A DNA stretch of 10,774 bases, taken from NCBI GenBank assembly GCA_034430255.1, contig DAOUEU010000104.1:1-10774 (forward strand). Reading direction: 5' to 3'. Below the pieces are notes generated by a model that was not told the DNA's origin, ran no database searches, and saw nothing but the letters and a program-made list of their open reading frames with translations. Positions 1-5,583 of the stretch are shown here, piece after piece. Origin of the DNA: DATKYK01 sp034430255 (GTDB taxonomy: Bacteria; Chloroflexota; Dehalococcoidia; E44-bin15). The position numbers and the translations under genes were made by a program. Every line of letters begins with the position of its first letter. Within the stretch, counting starts at the first letter, position 1.

Positions 1-113
1 GGACACATACCCTCGAAACAGCCGGATCTAATAATTCGATTGCGTAGTTCCAGCCCACCGATCTTACCTGGGGAGAGAACCTTGAGCTGCTTGCCGCCTT
101 TAATGTCCTTCAT
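1..113 (-). CDS. OYE-family NADH:flavin oxidoreductase, N-terminal fragment (cut by window edge)
   Basis: Reading the minus strand from the ATG at 113-111 gives 37 codons with no stop before the window ends. The translation carries LSPGKIGGLELRNRIIRSG at residues 13-31. This is the first beta strand of the OYE TIM barrel, where the family normally shows a pattern like LFSPxKIGxLxLxNRIV. The rest of the enzyme lies outside the window, so substrate and full domain content cannot be judged. An AAAGGCAG stretch 5-12 nt upstream of the ATG is a modest ribosome binding site. It is a paralogue of, and same-strand neighbour to, the 640-aa OYE at 343-2265, which is transcribed towards it. A promoter-like sequence at 221-250 suggests its own transcription start. 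The family call is fairly safe; the substrate is unknown. Confidence 0.75.
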   Translation of the reverse strand, partial: MKDIKGGKQLKVLSPGKIGGLELRNRIIRSGCFEGMC

Positions 114-220
114 ATTCTGCCTTTCTTAGCCCCGGCACAGATACCGTGGCCATATTTATTTGGTTTCTACGCAGGGTAACGCCTTGCTGCGATGGGCATC
201 CTGCCAGAGAATCGCTCCAA

Positions 221-250
221 CATATATCACACGCGTCACCCTATTGTCAA
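221..250 (-). promoter_or_regulatory. Sigma70-like promoter for the left-edge OYE gene
   Basis: On the minus strand a perfect TTGACA (250-245) is followed after 18 nt by TATATG (226-221), four of six matches to TATAAT. Transcription would start near 214, leaving a leader of about 100 nt before the ATG at 113. Called from sequence match only. Confidence 0.5.
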
Positions 251-265
251 CCTATTGGATATACT

Positions 266-281
266 ACGGTGACCTCACCGT
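266..281. promoter_or_regulatory. Perfect 7-bp dyad (ACGGTGA-CC-TCACCGT), candidate operator
   Basis: The 16-bp palindrome has two perfect 7-bp arms and a 2-bp centre. It sits just upstream of the -35 box of the minus-strand promoter at 221-250, centred about 60 bp before the predicted start. That position suits an activator or other dimeric regulator. The regulator is not identifiable here. Confidence 0.4.
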
Positions 282-342
282 GTTGTGCTTGATACGTGAC
301 GCAAGTTGATAACGGTTACTGTGTCGGCCTTAGCCAAATGGC

Positions 343-2265
343 CTAAATCTTCTCCGCCACCCTGGCAGCATCGAAGGTTGCGGAGGAGGCATCACGGGGC
401 TTATTGCAGTCGCCTATACTGTAGACCTCCGGCACCAACCCTTTAAGCTCTTGCGCCAGCTTATTCTCCGACTGCGCGCCAACCGCAAGTATGACGGTGT
501 CCGCCGGCAGGAAAGCGATTTCTCCTTCCCAGCCGATTACCACACTACCCGGGGCAATCTCCAGCACCGGGGTATTCAGGTATAGTGGTATGCCCAGCTC
601 CAGGAGCCGCCTTAAAAGTGTCTTGAAGGCGAAGGTGTTCTGCGGCCCCTTCTTTCCACCAAGTTTGCCCCGGCTGACGATGCTCACTTGTTTCCCCTGC
701 TCCGCCAGCATTATAGCTACCTCTATAGCGTTAAAGCGTGCGCCCAAAACCACTACCCTGCCCTTAGCCTCCACCTTACGGGTGAAAATATCGTTTGACT
801 GCACCACGTTCCTGCCGGTAGCACCGGGTATATCCAGTCCCAGGGGAACGGCTCCGGTGGCTACCACTACCGCATCGGGCTTCATAGCAAGTATCTGCTC
901 TCTGGTAACCTCGGTGCCAAGTATGACGGGGACGCCGGCCTTGTCCAGAGAGCGCTTAAGGTAGTCGGTAAAATTGGCAAAGCCTTCCTTGCCCGGCACG
1001 GCGGCAGCGATGTTCCACTGACCACCTAGCTTGTTTTCCTTCTCATAGAGGGAGACCTGATGCCCCCGCTTGGCAATGAGCAACGCTGCCTGCATGCCGG
1101 CCAGCCCGCCGCCGACTACCACCACCTTTTTAGGCTTCTCCACAGCTGGAGGCGATGGGATGCTCTCTCGATATAGCCACGGGTTTACCGTGCAGGAAAG
1201 CGGCAGCTTTAGCGACACGCAGTTATTACAATGCAGGCACCAGCGGATCTCTTCCAGTCGACCCTCCTTGAGCTTTCTGGGCAGCTCGGGGTCGGCGAGC
1301 AGCGGTCTGCCCATGGCGACGAAGTCCACCCTGCCGCTCTCGATTATCTGCTCCGCCAGTTCCGGGCTTATCTTGCCCACGGCTATAACCGGCACCTTGA
1401 CCGCGCTTTTTATCTTCTCTGCAAGGGGTAGTATGGGGGCCTCGGGATATGCGAAGCAGGGTATATTAAGTCCGGATAAGTACTCCAGCCCTGCGGACAC
1501 GTGGAAGGCATCGGCACCAGCCTGCTCAAGAGTAGCTGCCTGGCGCATCGCCTCATCTATGGTGACCCCGCCTGGCACATCGTCGCTGGCACTTATTCTC
1601 ACTATCAACGGGAAATCGGGGCCCAGCTTCTCCCTGATCCGCTCCAGTGTCCGGCGGGGAAAACGTATCCGGTTCTCCTCGCTGCCCCCGTACTTGTCTG
1701 TCCTCAGATTCATGAGCGGGGACATAAAACCGCCTATCAGGCAGCCATGGCAGGCGTGTAGCTCCACCGCATCGGCGCCTGCCTCCCTCGCCCGGCGCGC
1801 TGCCTCCGAGTAGTCCTCCACGTAACCATCAATATCATCCTCAGTTACCTCGGTATAGGGCAAATCACTGGTCATCCATGATGTCACCGATGGAACCTTT
1901 ACCGGCACGCCTGGAGCAGCAAAGCCACCTGCCACGATCAGAAGTCCGGGATGCATAAGCTGGACGGCGACCTTGGCGCCACCCTCGTGGATCACCTGGA
2001 AAAGCTGTCTGAGGCCTGGGACAAACTTATCGTCATAGATACCAAGTGAGTAAAGCGCTTTGGCCTCAATGTTCGGCGAGGCGCACTGGGCGATGATGAG
2101 GCCAACGCCACCCGCTGCCCTCGGTCGGTAGTAATCGAGCAGGTTGTCGGTTACACCCCCCTCACTATCAAGAAGGACGGTGCCTAGGGGGGCCATAATA
2201 AGCCTGTTCTCCAGGTGCATTTTACCGATGTTACCCGGCTGGAATAGTGCTGAATACTTTTTCAT
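343..2265 (-). CDS. FAD/FMN-dependent oxidoreductase, OYE barrel plus FAD/NAD(P) domain (2,4-dienoyl-CoA reductase / TMADH-like)
   Basis: This 640-aa protein has the two-part layout of E. coli FadH, BaiCD/BaiH-type enoate reductases and trimethylamine dehydrogenase. Residues 1-335 are the FMN-binding TIM barrel (NRLIMAPLG at 20-28, HACHG at 170-174, NLRTDKYGGS at 186-195, AMGRPLLADP at 317-326). A 4Fe-4S ligand set follows at C343, C346, C349 and C358. Residues 378-640 form the FAD/pyridine-nucleotide module (GGGLAG at 385-390, a terminal IGDC at 617-620). Two points are odd. The position that is the proton-donor Tyr in YqjM and FadH is Cys175, and the second Rossmann motif is GARFNA (508-513), lacking the usual glycines. 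The ATG at 2265 has GAGGT 5 nt upstream. It probably reduces an activated C=C bond or demethylates/oxidises a small substrate in the cytoplasm; the substrate cannot be told. Confidence 0.88.
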   Translation of the reverse strand: MKKYSALFQPGNIGKMHLENRLIMAPLGTVLLDSEGGVTDNLLDYYRPRAAGGVGLIIAQCASPNIEAKALYSLGIYDDKFVPGLRQLFQVIHEGGAKVAVQLMHPGLLIVAGGFAAPGVPVKVPSVTSWMTSDLPYTEVTEDDIDGYVEDYSEAARRAREAGADAVELHACHGCLIGGFMSPLMNLRTDKYGGSEENRIRFPRRTLERIREKLGPDFPLIVRISASDDVPGGVTIDEAMRQAATLEQAGADAFHVSAGLEYLSGLNIPCFAYPEAPILPLAEKIKSAVKVPVIAVGKISPELAEQIIESGRVDFVAMGRPLLADPELPRKLKEGRLEEIRWCLHCNNCVSLKLPLSCTVNPWLYRESIPSPPAVEKPKKVVVVGGGLAGMQAALLIAKRGHQVSLYEKENKLGGQWNIAAAVPGKEGFANFTDYLKRSLDKAGVPVILGTEVTREQILAMKPDAVVVATGAVPLGLDIPGATGRNVVQSNDIFTRKVEAKGRVVVLGARFNAIEVAIMLAEQGKQVSIVSRGKLGGKKGPQNTFAFKTLLRRLLELGIPLYLNTPVLEIAPGSVVIGWEGEIAFLPADTVILAVGAQSENKLAQELKGLVPEVYSIGDCNKPRDASSATFDAARVAEKI

Positions 2266-2331
2266 CGTGACCTCATTTCAGATTGTTAAAAGGTGGAGCG
2301 AAGGGCGTTCTTACTCCGAGTTCGGGTATCT

Positions 2332-2360
2332 ATTATAACCTCCGTTCGTAACATGAGCAA
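2332..2360 (-). promoter_or_regulatory. Promoter of the 640-aa OYE gene
   Basis: A perfect TATAAT lies on the minus strand at 2337-2332, with a weak TTGCTC -35 at 2360-2355 and 17-nt spacing. The leader would be about 60 nt. It is divergent from, and does not overlap, the plus-strand promoter at 2392-2420. Confidence 0.5.
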
Positions 2361-2391
2361 GCCCGTGTGCTGGACACCGCATATAAGTTAT

Positions 2392-2420
2392 TTGACGGCA
2401 TTTGTAATTCATGATATACT
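2392..2420 (+). promoter_or_regulatory. Strong sigma70-like promoter (extended -10) for zinc-ribbon gene 1
   Basis: TTGACG (2392-2397), a 17-nt spacer and TATACT (2415-2420) are present, with TGA immediately before the -10 giving an extended -10 element. Each hexamer matches five of six consensus bases. The start near 2427 gives a leader of about 105 nt. Confidence 0.65.
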
Positions 2421-2486
2421 GAAACATCTGGTTAACAGTTTGCTTTTCCTAACCTTCCGTAATCCCGCACGGGTTCCCTAGGCCAC

Positions 2487-2525
2487 GGATGACCAAGCTT
2501 CGACCAAGTTACCAAAGAAAGGAGG
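2487..2525 (+). promoter_or_regulatory. Leader segment shared with zinc-ribbon gene 2, ending in the SD
   Basis: GGATGACCA begins 45 nt before the start codon, and the segment ends AAAGAAAGGAGGT. The same blocks at the same spacing recur at 3934-3973 (GGATGGCCA, AAAGAGAGGAGGT). Inside it GACCAAG is repeated 11 nt apart (2491-2497 and 2502-2508). It could be an operator or an RNA element, or simply inherited from a gene duplication. Confidence 0.4.
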
Positions 2526-2531
2526 TTGTCC

Positions 2532-2840
2532 ATGGACTACGTTGACAAGACTCTCGATTGCCAGGATTGCGGTGCAAGTTTCACTTTTAGTGCGGACGAG
2601 CAGGAGCTATTCGCGTCCAGGGGCTATACCAATGAGCCCAAGCGTTGTACTGAATGCCGAGCGTCCAGGAAGCAACAACGCTATGGAGATAGCTACGGCT
2701 ATCAGCAGAGAAGGGAAATGTTTCCCGCGGTCTGCGCCGAATGTGGTGTAGAGACGCAGGTGCCTTTCCAGCCCCGACAGGGGCGGCCTGTGTACTGTAG
2801 CGAATGCTACTCTAAAGTCAGGCTCGCGGCCAGCAGGTAA
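2532..2840 (+). CDS. Small double zinc-ribbon protein (zf-trcl-like), copy 1
   Basis: A 102-aa soluble protein with two four-cysteine zinc knuckles. The first is C10/C13 and C39/C42 around an FTFSADEQELF-x4-GYTNEPKRC core, the signature of the short zinc-ribbon (zf-trcl) family. The second is C68/C71 and C89/C92 in a CAECG-x14-RPVYCSEC context. The linker (about 46-63) is rich in R, Q, Y and G, which fits nucleic-acid or RNP contact, but no function is established for this family. The ATG at 2532 is chosen because AAAGGAGGT ends 5-6 nt upstream; the in-frame TTG at 2526 would overlap that SD. It is monocistronic between an extended -10 promoter and a strong hairpin, and is a paralogue of the gene at 3980-4291. 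Confidence 0.85.
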   Translation: MDYVDKTLDCQDCGASFTFSADEQELFASRGYTNEPKRCTECRASRKQQRYGDSYGYQQRREMFPAVCAECGVETQVPFQPRQGRPVYCSECYSKVRLAASR

Positions 2841-2854
2841 TAAGGGCAACAAAA

Positions 2855-2890
2855 AGGGAGAGGGCACTTTCATTATGCCCTCTCCTTATT
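2855..2890 (+). terminator. Intrinsic terminator after zinc-ribbon gene 1
   Basis: A perfect 10-bp stem GGAGAGGGCA (2857-2866) / TGCCCTCTCC (2876-2885) encloses a 9-nt loop and is followed by TTATT. The U-tract is short, but the stem is GC-rich and starts 16 nt after the stop codon. Confidence 0.75.
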
Positions 2891-2959
2891 GTATTGCTGC
2901 CGGCCGTAAGGTCGAGACGAGACCTGACTGGCTTAGGTTAAAGCTATAGGATTGTACTC

Positions 2960-3772
2960 ATGAATCCAAGTGAACCTTTAGTGAACCAAAAAGACTCAAA
3001 AGGGGATGAATCTCCTCAGGTTATAAAGCAGCCATATAATCATAAGTTGAGGTGGCTCACTGTATCTGTCACCTTTGTATTGGTTCTAACACTGATAGCA
3101 TCTATAGTAGTATCCGCTTTATATGTGCCTGAGGTAGCTATTTATATCCCTATTCTCACAATAGGGCTGGCGCTGGCCCTACAGAAGTATATAGCCAGTT
3201 TTTTTGCCTACTTCTATATCAACTTTACCCGAATTTACGAACCGGGGAATAGGATTCGCCTGGGAAATGTAAAGGGGGATGTGCGAAGGGTGGGACTGCT
3301 CCATACTACACTCGAAGAGGTGGGCGAGGACGAGAAGCTGGGAGGTGAACTAACCGGCAGATTGATGCACGTGCCCAACCTGGTAATTTTGGACATGCCG
3401 GTGTTAAATTACTCCAAGGATTACTCGATACATGATGAGACCATCTCCTCCGACTACATGTTTGACGAGGTTCGAATTCCCATAACCACCGATAGCGATG
3501 CGCAGGCAGCTAGTGAGCTTCTGGATAGCATTCTAAAGAAACAGGACAAGGCGTGCATAAGGGAAATACGAAGGACGTTTAAGAAAAATTACCCCGCGTT
3601 CCTTAAAGAGGCTATTTCTGGGTCCAGGGTGCAGGTTTATATCGAGCCGACGCATATCTGGATAAAGGGCAAGTTTGTAGCACCAGTGAGAGGTCGCAAC
3701 GTTCTGAGGAGCAAGATCTTGCTGCAGTTTTTCAAAGAGATTAGTGACAGGCCTGACATTAAGCTGGCATAG
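2960..3772 (+). CDS. MscS-family mechanosensitive-channel-like membrane protein
   Basis: A 270-aa protein with an N-terminal polar segment (1-30) and two hydrophobic helices, about 32-56 and 58-90. The second runs into GLALALQKYIASFF (69-82) and EPGNRIRLGNVKGDVRRVGL (94-113). These match the MscS pore helix and the start of the beta domain (GLALQ...GDxIxxxxxxGxVxxIGL). VPNLVILDMPVLNYS (138-152) and DEVRIPITTDSD (169-180) match the beta and alpha/beta parts of the cytoplasmic vestibule. E. coli MscS has three transmembrane helices and about 286 residues; here one N-terminal helix is missing. The likely role is release of ions and osmolytes under hypo-osmotic stress, inferred from family. AGGA at 2948-2951 sits 8 nt before the ATG. 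It lies between the two zinc-ribbon genes on the same strand and no strong promoter of its own is visible. Confidence 0.85.
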   Translation: MNPSEPLVNQKDSKGDESPQVIKQPYNHKLRWLTVSVTFVLVLTLIASIVVSALYVPEVAIYIPILTIGLALALQKYIASFFAYFYINFTRIYEPGNRIRLGNVKGDVRRVGLLHTTLEEVGEDEKLGGELTGRLMHVPNLVILDMPVLNYSKDYSIHDETISSDYMFDEVRIPITTDSDAQAASELLDSILKKQDKACIREIRRTFKKNYPAFLKEAISGSRVQVYIEPTHIWIKGKFVAPVRGRNVLRSKILLQFFKEISDRPDIKLA

Positions 3773-3836
3773 GTCATGGTAGAGAAGACATGACGGGAGG
3801 CGAAGGCTCACTACATCGTTCTACGGTTATCATTTG

Positions 3837-3865
3837 TTGTAAAATAATAGATTCTGATGTATACT
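3837..3865 (+). promoter_or_regulatory. Promoter of zinc-ribbon gene 2
   Basis: TTGTAA (3837-3842), a 17-nt spacer and TATACT (3860-3865). The predicted start near 3872 gives a leader of about 108 nt, almost the same as that of zinc-ribbon gene 1, which uses the same -10 hexamer. Confidence 0.55.
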
Positions 3866-3933
3866 TAATTTAGTGGTTCCTGTCTAGGTTGTCTAATTCT
3901 CGGCTAAAATTGCCTACTATTTACCCCGGCGTT

Positions 3934-3973
3934 GGATGGCCAGAACTCTAGCCAACTATTAAAGAGAGGAGGT
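3934..3973 (+). promoter_or_regulatory. Leader segment shared with zinc-ribbon gene 1
   Basis: GGATGGCCA starts 46 nt before the ATG and the segment ends in AAAGAGAGGAGGT. It aligns without gaps to 2487-2525. It also holds an imperfect 18-bp palindrome, TGGCCAGA-AC-TCTAGCCA (3937-3954; seven of eight arm positions pair). Confidence 0.4.
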
Positions 3974-3979
3974 CATCCG

Positions 3980-4291
3980 ATGAGTTTTACAGATAAGTCG
4001 CTACAATGTGCTGATTGTGGTGTCACGTTCACCTTCACTGCCGAAGAGCAGGAATTCCATCAGTCCAAGGGATTCACTAATGAGCCCCGACGCTGCCAGT
4101 CCTGCCGCCAGGCGAGAAAGTCACAGCGGAACAGCTTTGGTTCTGGTGGATCCAGATACGACCGTCAGATGTTCCCTGCGGTGTGTGCTGAATGTGGTAT
4201 CGAAACGCAGGTACCATTCGAGCCACGAGAAGACAGACCAGTGTATTGCAGCAGTTGCTACAATAAAAACAAAGGGAACAGTCGCTGGTAA
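3980..4291 (+). CDS. Small double zinc-ribbon protein (zf-trcl-like), copy 2
   Basis: A 103-aa paralogue of the protein at 2532-2840 with the same layout: C10/C13...C39/C42 (FTFTAEEQEF then GFTNEPRRC) and C69/C72...C90/C93 (CAECG, then RPVYCSSC). MFPAVCAECG-x-ETQVPF is nearly identical in both, while the linker here (about 46-63) is serine/glycine-rich. The ATG at 3980 is preferred over upstream in-frame ATGs because GAGGAGGT (3966-3973) lies 6 nt before it. The gene has its own promoter and a 12-bp-stem terminator, so it is expressed alone with possible read-through into the RNA-binding protein gene. A zinc-dependent RNA or ribosome-related role is plausible but unproven. Confidence 0.85.
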   Translation: MSFTDKSLQCADCGVTFTFTAEEQEFHQSKGFTNEPRRCQSCRQARKSQRNSFGSGGSRYDRQMFPAVCAECGIETQVPFEPREDRPVYCSSCYNKNKGNSRW

Positions 4292-4306
4292 TTTAACCGC
4301 AAATGT

Positions 4307-4346
4307 ATATCGGAGGCCAGGATTATTGCCGGCCTCCGATATTTCT
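4307..4346 (+). terminator. Hairpin terminator after zinc-ribbon gene 2
   Basis: A perfect 12-bp stem ATATCGGAGGCC (4307-4318) / GGCCTCCGATAT (4331-4342) with a 12-nt loop, followed by TTCT. The U-tract is weak, so it may attenuate rather than fully stop transcription into the downstream RRM gene, whose own promoter is not obvious. Confidence 0.6.
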
Positions 4347-4401
4347 AAGTCTATTGCGGTGGTTACACGTAAACTGTTATTGAGTGAAAAGGAGTGGCCT
4401 C

Positions 4402-4725
4402 TTGAAAATATATGTGGGCAATCTATCACGTGATGTAACTGAAGCCGAATTGCAGCAGGAATTTGAGGCTTTCGGGAAGGTAGACTCGGTTAGCATCGTT
4501 ATAGACAAGTACAGCGGCCAGCCCAGAGGCTTTGGATTTGTCGAGATGCCAGCTAAGGCTGAGGGCCAGGCTGCGATCGAGGGTCTCAATGGCAAGGCGT
4601 TGAATCAGCAGACACTTGTGGTAAACGAGGCTCGCCCTCGTCCTGGGGGCGAGAGGGGTGGTAGGCCAAGTGATGGCGGAAGAGGTGGGGGTTTCGGTGG
4701 CCGTGGGAAACCTAGAAGATACTAA
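4402..4725 (+). CDS. RNA-binding protein, single RRM with RGG-rich tail
   Basis: The 107-aa product is a classic small bacterial RRM protein like the cyanobacterial cold-inducible Rbp group. RNP2 is IYVGNL (3-8), RNP1 is RGFGFVEM (42-49), and the RRM ends near residue 77. The tail from about 78 is Arg/Gly-rich (RGG at 85-87 and 94-96, ending RGKPRRY), as in RGG boxes that bind RNA without sequence preference. It probably acts as a cytoplasmic RNA chaperone or mRNA binder. The TTG at 4402 is chosen because AAAAGGAG (4387-4394) lies 7 nt upstream and the product then begins MKIYVGNL as in the family; the GTG at 4384 would precede that SD. It follows the zinc-ribbon 2 terminator by about 60 nt. 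Cold or stress regulation is inferred from family only. Confidence 0.9.
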   Translation: MKIYVGNLSRDVTEAELQQEFEAFGKVDSVSIVIDKYSGQPRGFGFVEMPAKAEGQAAIEGLNGKALNQQTLVVNEARPRPGGERGGRPSDGGRGGGFGGRGKPRRY

Positions 4726-4817
4726 CTCTCCCTGGCCTCTCTATGGGGCTAGTTCGTGAATAGTATTCCATATCCTCTAAATGTAATAGCGATAATAGCC
4801 TGGAGAAAGGAAGTAAC

Positions 4818-5108
4818 GTGGTAACGGTAACTGCATCAGCAGCAGACAGGATCAGGAAAGACATGAAAGCAGCCGAGACGGAGCCTGAATTAGGTATTAG
4901 ACTTATTCTCTCCACTTCGATACCAAATCAGATAGACGTGGTATTGGATAAGGAAAAAGAAGGAGACCAAATAGTGGAGAGCGAGGGGGTAAAGATATTA
5001 TTAATTGACCCCGAAATCGGCCAACGGCTGGAGGGAGTGGTTATCGATTACGAACAAATGCCTCAAGGAGGAAGGTTCTCCCTATCTAAGCTTGCGCCTG
5101 GTACATAG
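4818..5108 (+). CDS. HesB/IscA-fold (A-type Fe-S carrier-like) protein lacking all cysteines
   Basis: The 96-aa product follows the IscA/HesB pattern from end to end: VTVTASAADRIRKDM (2-16) for the first strand and helix, then GIRLIL, VVLDKEKEGDQIVESEGVKI (41-60), and LEGVVIDYEQMPQGGRFSLS (71-90). A-type carriers bind Fe-S with a Cys in the first half and a C-terminal CxC (Cys35/99/101 in E. coli IscA). Here the first is replaced by the S32-T33-S34 region, the chain ends before the CxC, and there is no Cys anywhere. It is therefore unlikely to carry a cluster by the known mechanism; it could be a regulatory or scaffold version. GTG start at 4818, with AAAGGAAG about 5 nt upstream. It is followed by a clear terminator. 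Confidence 0.75.
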   Translation: MVTVTASAADRIRKDMKAAETEPELGIRLILSTSIPNQIDVVLDKEKEGDQIVESEGVKILLIDPEIGQRLEGVVIDYEQMPQGGRFSLSKLAPGT

Positions 5109-5132
5109 GTTCGAATCCAACTACTACTACCA
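5108..5132 (+). other. tRNA 3'-end-like 25-mer (T-loop to CCA)
   Basis: GGTTCGAATCC (5108-5118) is a canonical T-arm core. The bases after it fit tRNA numbering exactly: loop TTCGAAT, CCAAC (61-65), TACTACT (66-72), A73 and CCA ending at 5132. The 5' strand of the T-stem is only partly complementary and no tRNA body lies upstream, because this is the end of the HesB-like gene. A possible attachment-site remnant. Confidence 0.25.
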
Positions 5133-5142
5133 ATAAATCGAG

Positions 5143-5175
5143 AGGGCACGGTCTCAGGACGTGCCCTTCTTTTTA
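5143..5175 (+). terminator. Intrinsic terminator after the HesB/IscA-like gene
   Basis: An 8-bp stem AGGGCACG (5143-5150) / CGTGCCCT (5160-5167) with a 9-nt loop is followed by TCTTTTT. This is the most canonical terminator in the window. Confidence 0.85.
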
Positions 5176-5320
5176 CCTGCCCCCGGTTATTGTACCATTT
5201 CCAAAGTTAGACTTGCTGGTGTGTAGAACTGATTAATTCTTTTGGACTGCTTAAATTGCCCATTCCCTGATTGCGAGGCAAAGGAAGCTCAAATCGGAGT
5301 AGACAAAAGTAATTAAGAGG

Positions 5321-5354
5321 ATGAGATAAAAGTTACATACAAGGCTTATCTCAT
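5321..5354 (+). promoter_or_regulatory. 9-bp inverted repeat upstream of the Cys-rich small gene
   Basis: ATGAGATAA (5321-5329) and TTATCTCAT (5346-5354) are perfect inverse copies 16 bp apart. A -10-like TACAAT (5359-5364) follows, with no recognisable -35, so the dyad would cover the -50 to -17 region of a start near 5371. This fits an operator, or a hairpin if transcription starts further upstream. Confidence 0.45.
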
Positions 5355-5399
5355 AATTTACAATTTAGGAAATATTGAAAGGAGGTTAACCATAAAGCG

Positions 5400-5555
5400 A
5401 TGAAAGTTGTCAGTCTGTGTGGAGGGAGTTCATGCTGCCCGGTTGTTAAAATAACTGGCGAAAAGGTGGAGATTGGCGAAGAGGGTAATCTCTGCGTTTT
5501 AAGTCCTGACGAATGGGAAACCCTCAAGGCCAAGGTTTTAGCTGAAGAGATTTAA
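5400..5555 (+). CDS. 51-aa cysteine-rich protein of unknown function (CGGSSCCP)
   Basis: The ATG at 5400 opens a 51-codon frame, MKVVSLCGGSSCCPVVKI at the start, then EIGEEGNLCVLSPDEWETLK and a short acidic C-terminus. Cysteines are C7, C12, C13 and C32; the clustered C-x4-CC suggests metal binding or a redox role, but no characterised family is recognised. The overall shape (strand, Gly turn, then SPDEW plus helix) loosely recalls short DUF397-type proteins; that is a weak resemblance only. A perfect AAAGGAGGT (5378-5386) is present, but 13 nt before the ATG, longer than usual, with no in-frame alternative start closer to it. An inverted repeat precedes the gene and a terminator follows 28 nt after the stop, which together support a real gene. 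Confidence 0.7.
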   Translation: MKVVSLCGGSSCCPVVKITGEKVEIGEEGNLCVLSPDEWETLKAKVLAEEI

Positions 5556-5583
5556 CATATCTAAGTTATAATCTACTTCAATC

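Noticed and set aside
1070..1813. 247-codon plus-strand frame inside the 640-aa OYE gene
   Set aside because: Antisense shadow of a well-supported gene; serine/proline-rich translation typical of the opposite strand.
2526..2531. TTG start for zinc-ribbon protein 1
   Set aside because: It begins immediately after the GGAGG core, leaving no spacer; the ATG at 2532 is properly spaced.
3932..3979. Upstream ATG extending zinc-ribbon protein 2 by 16 residues
   Set aside because: The SD at 3966-3973 lies inside that extension, and the paralogue starts at the equivalent of 3980.
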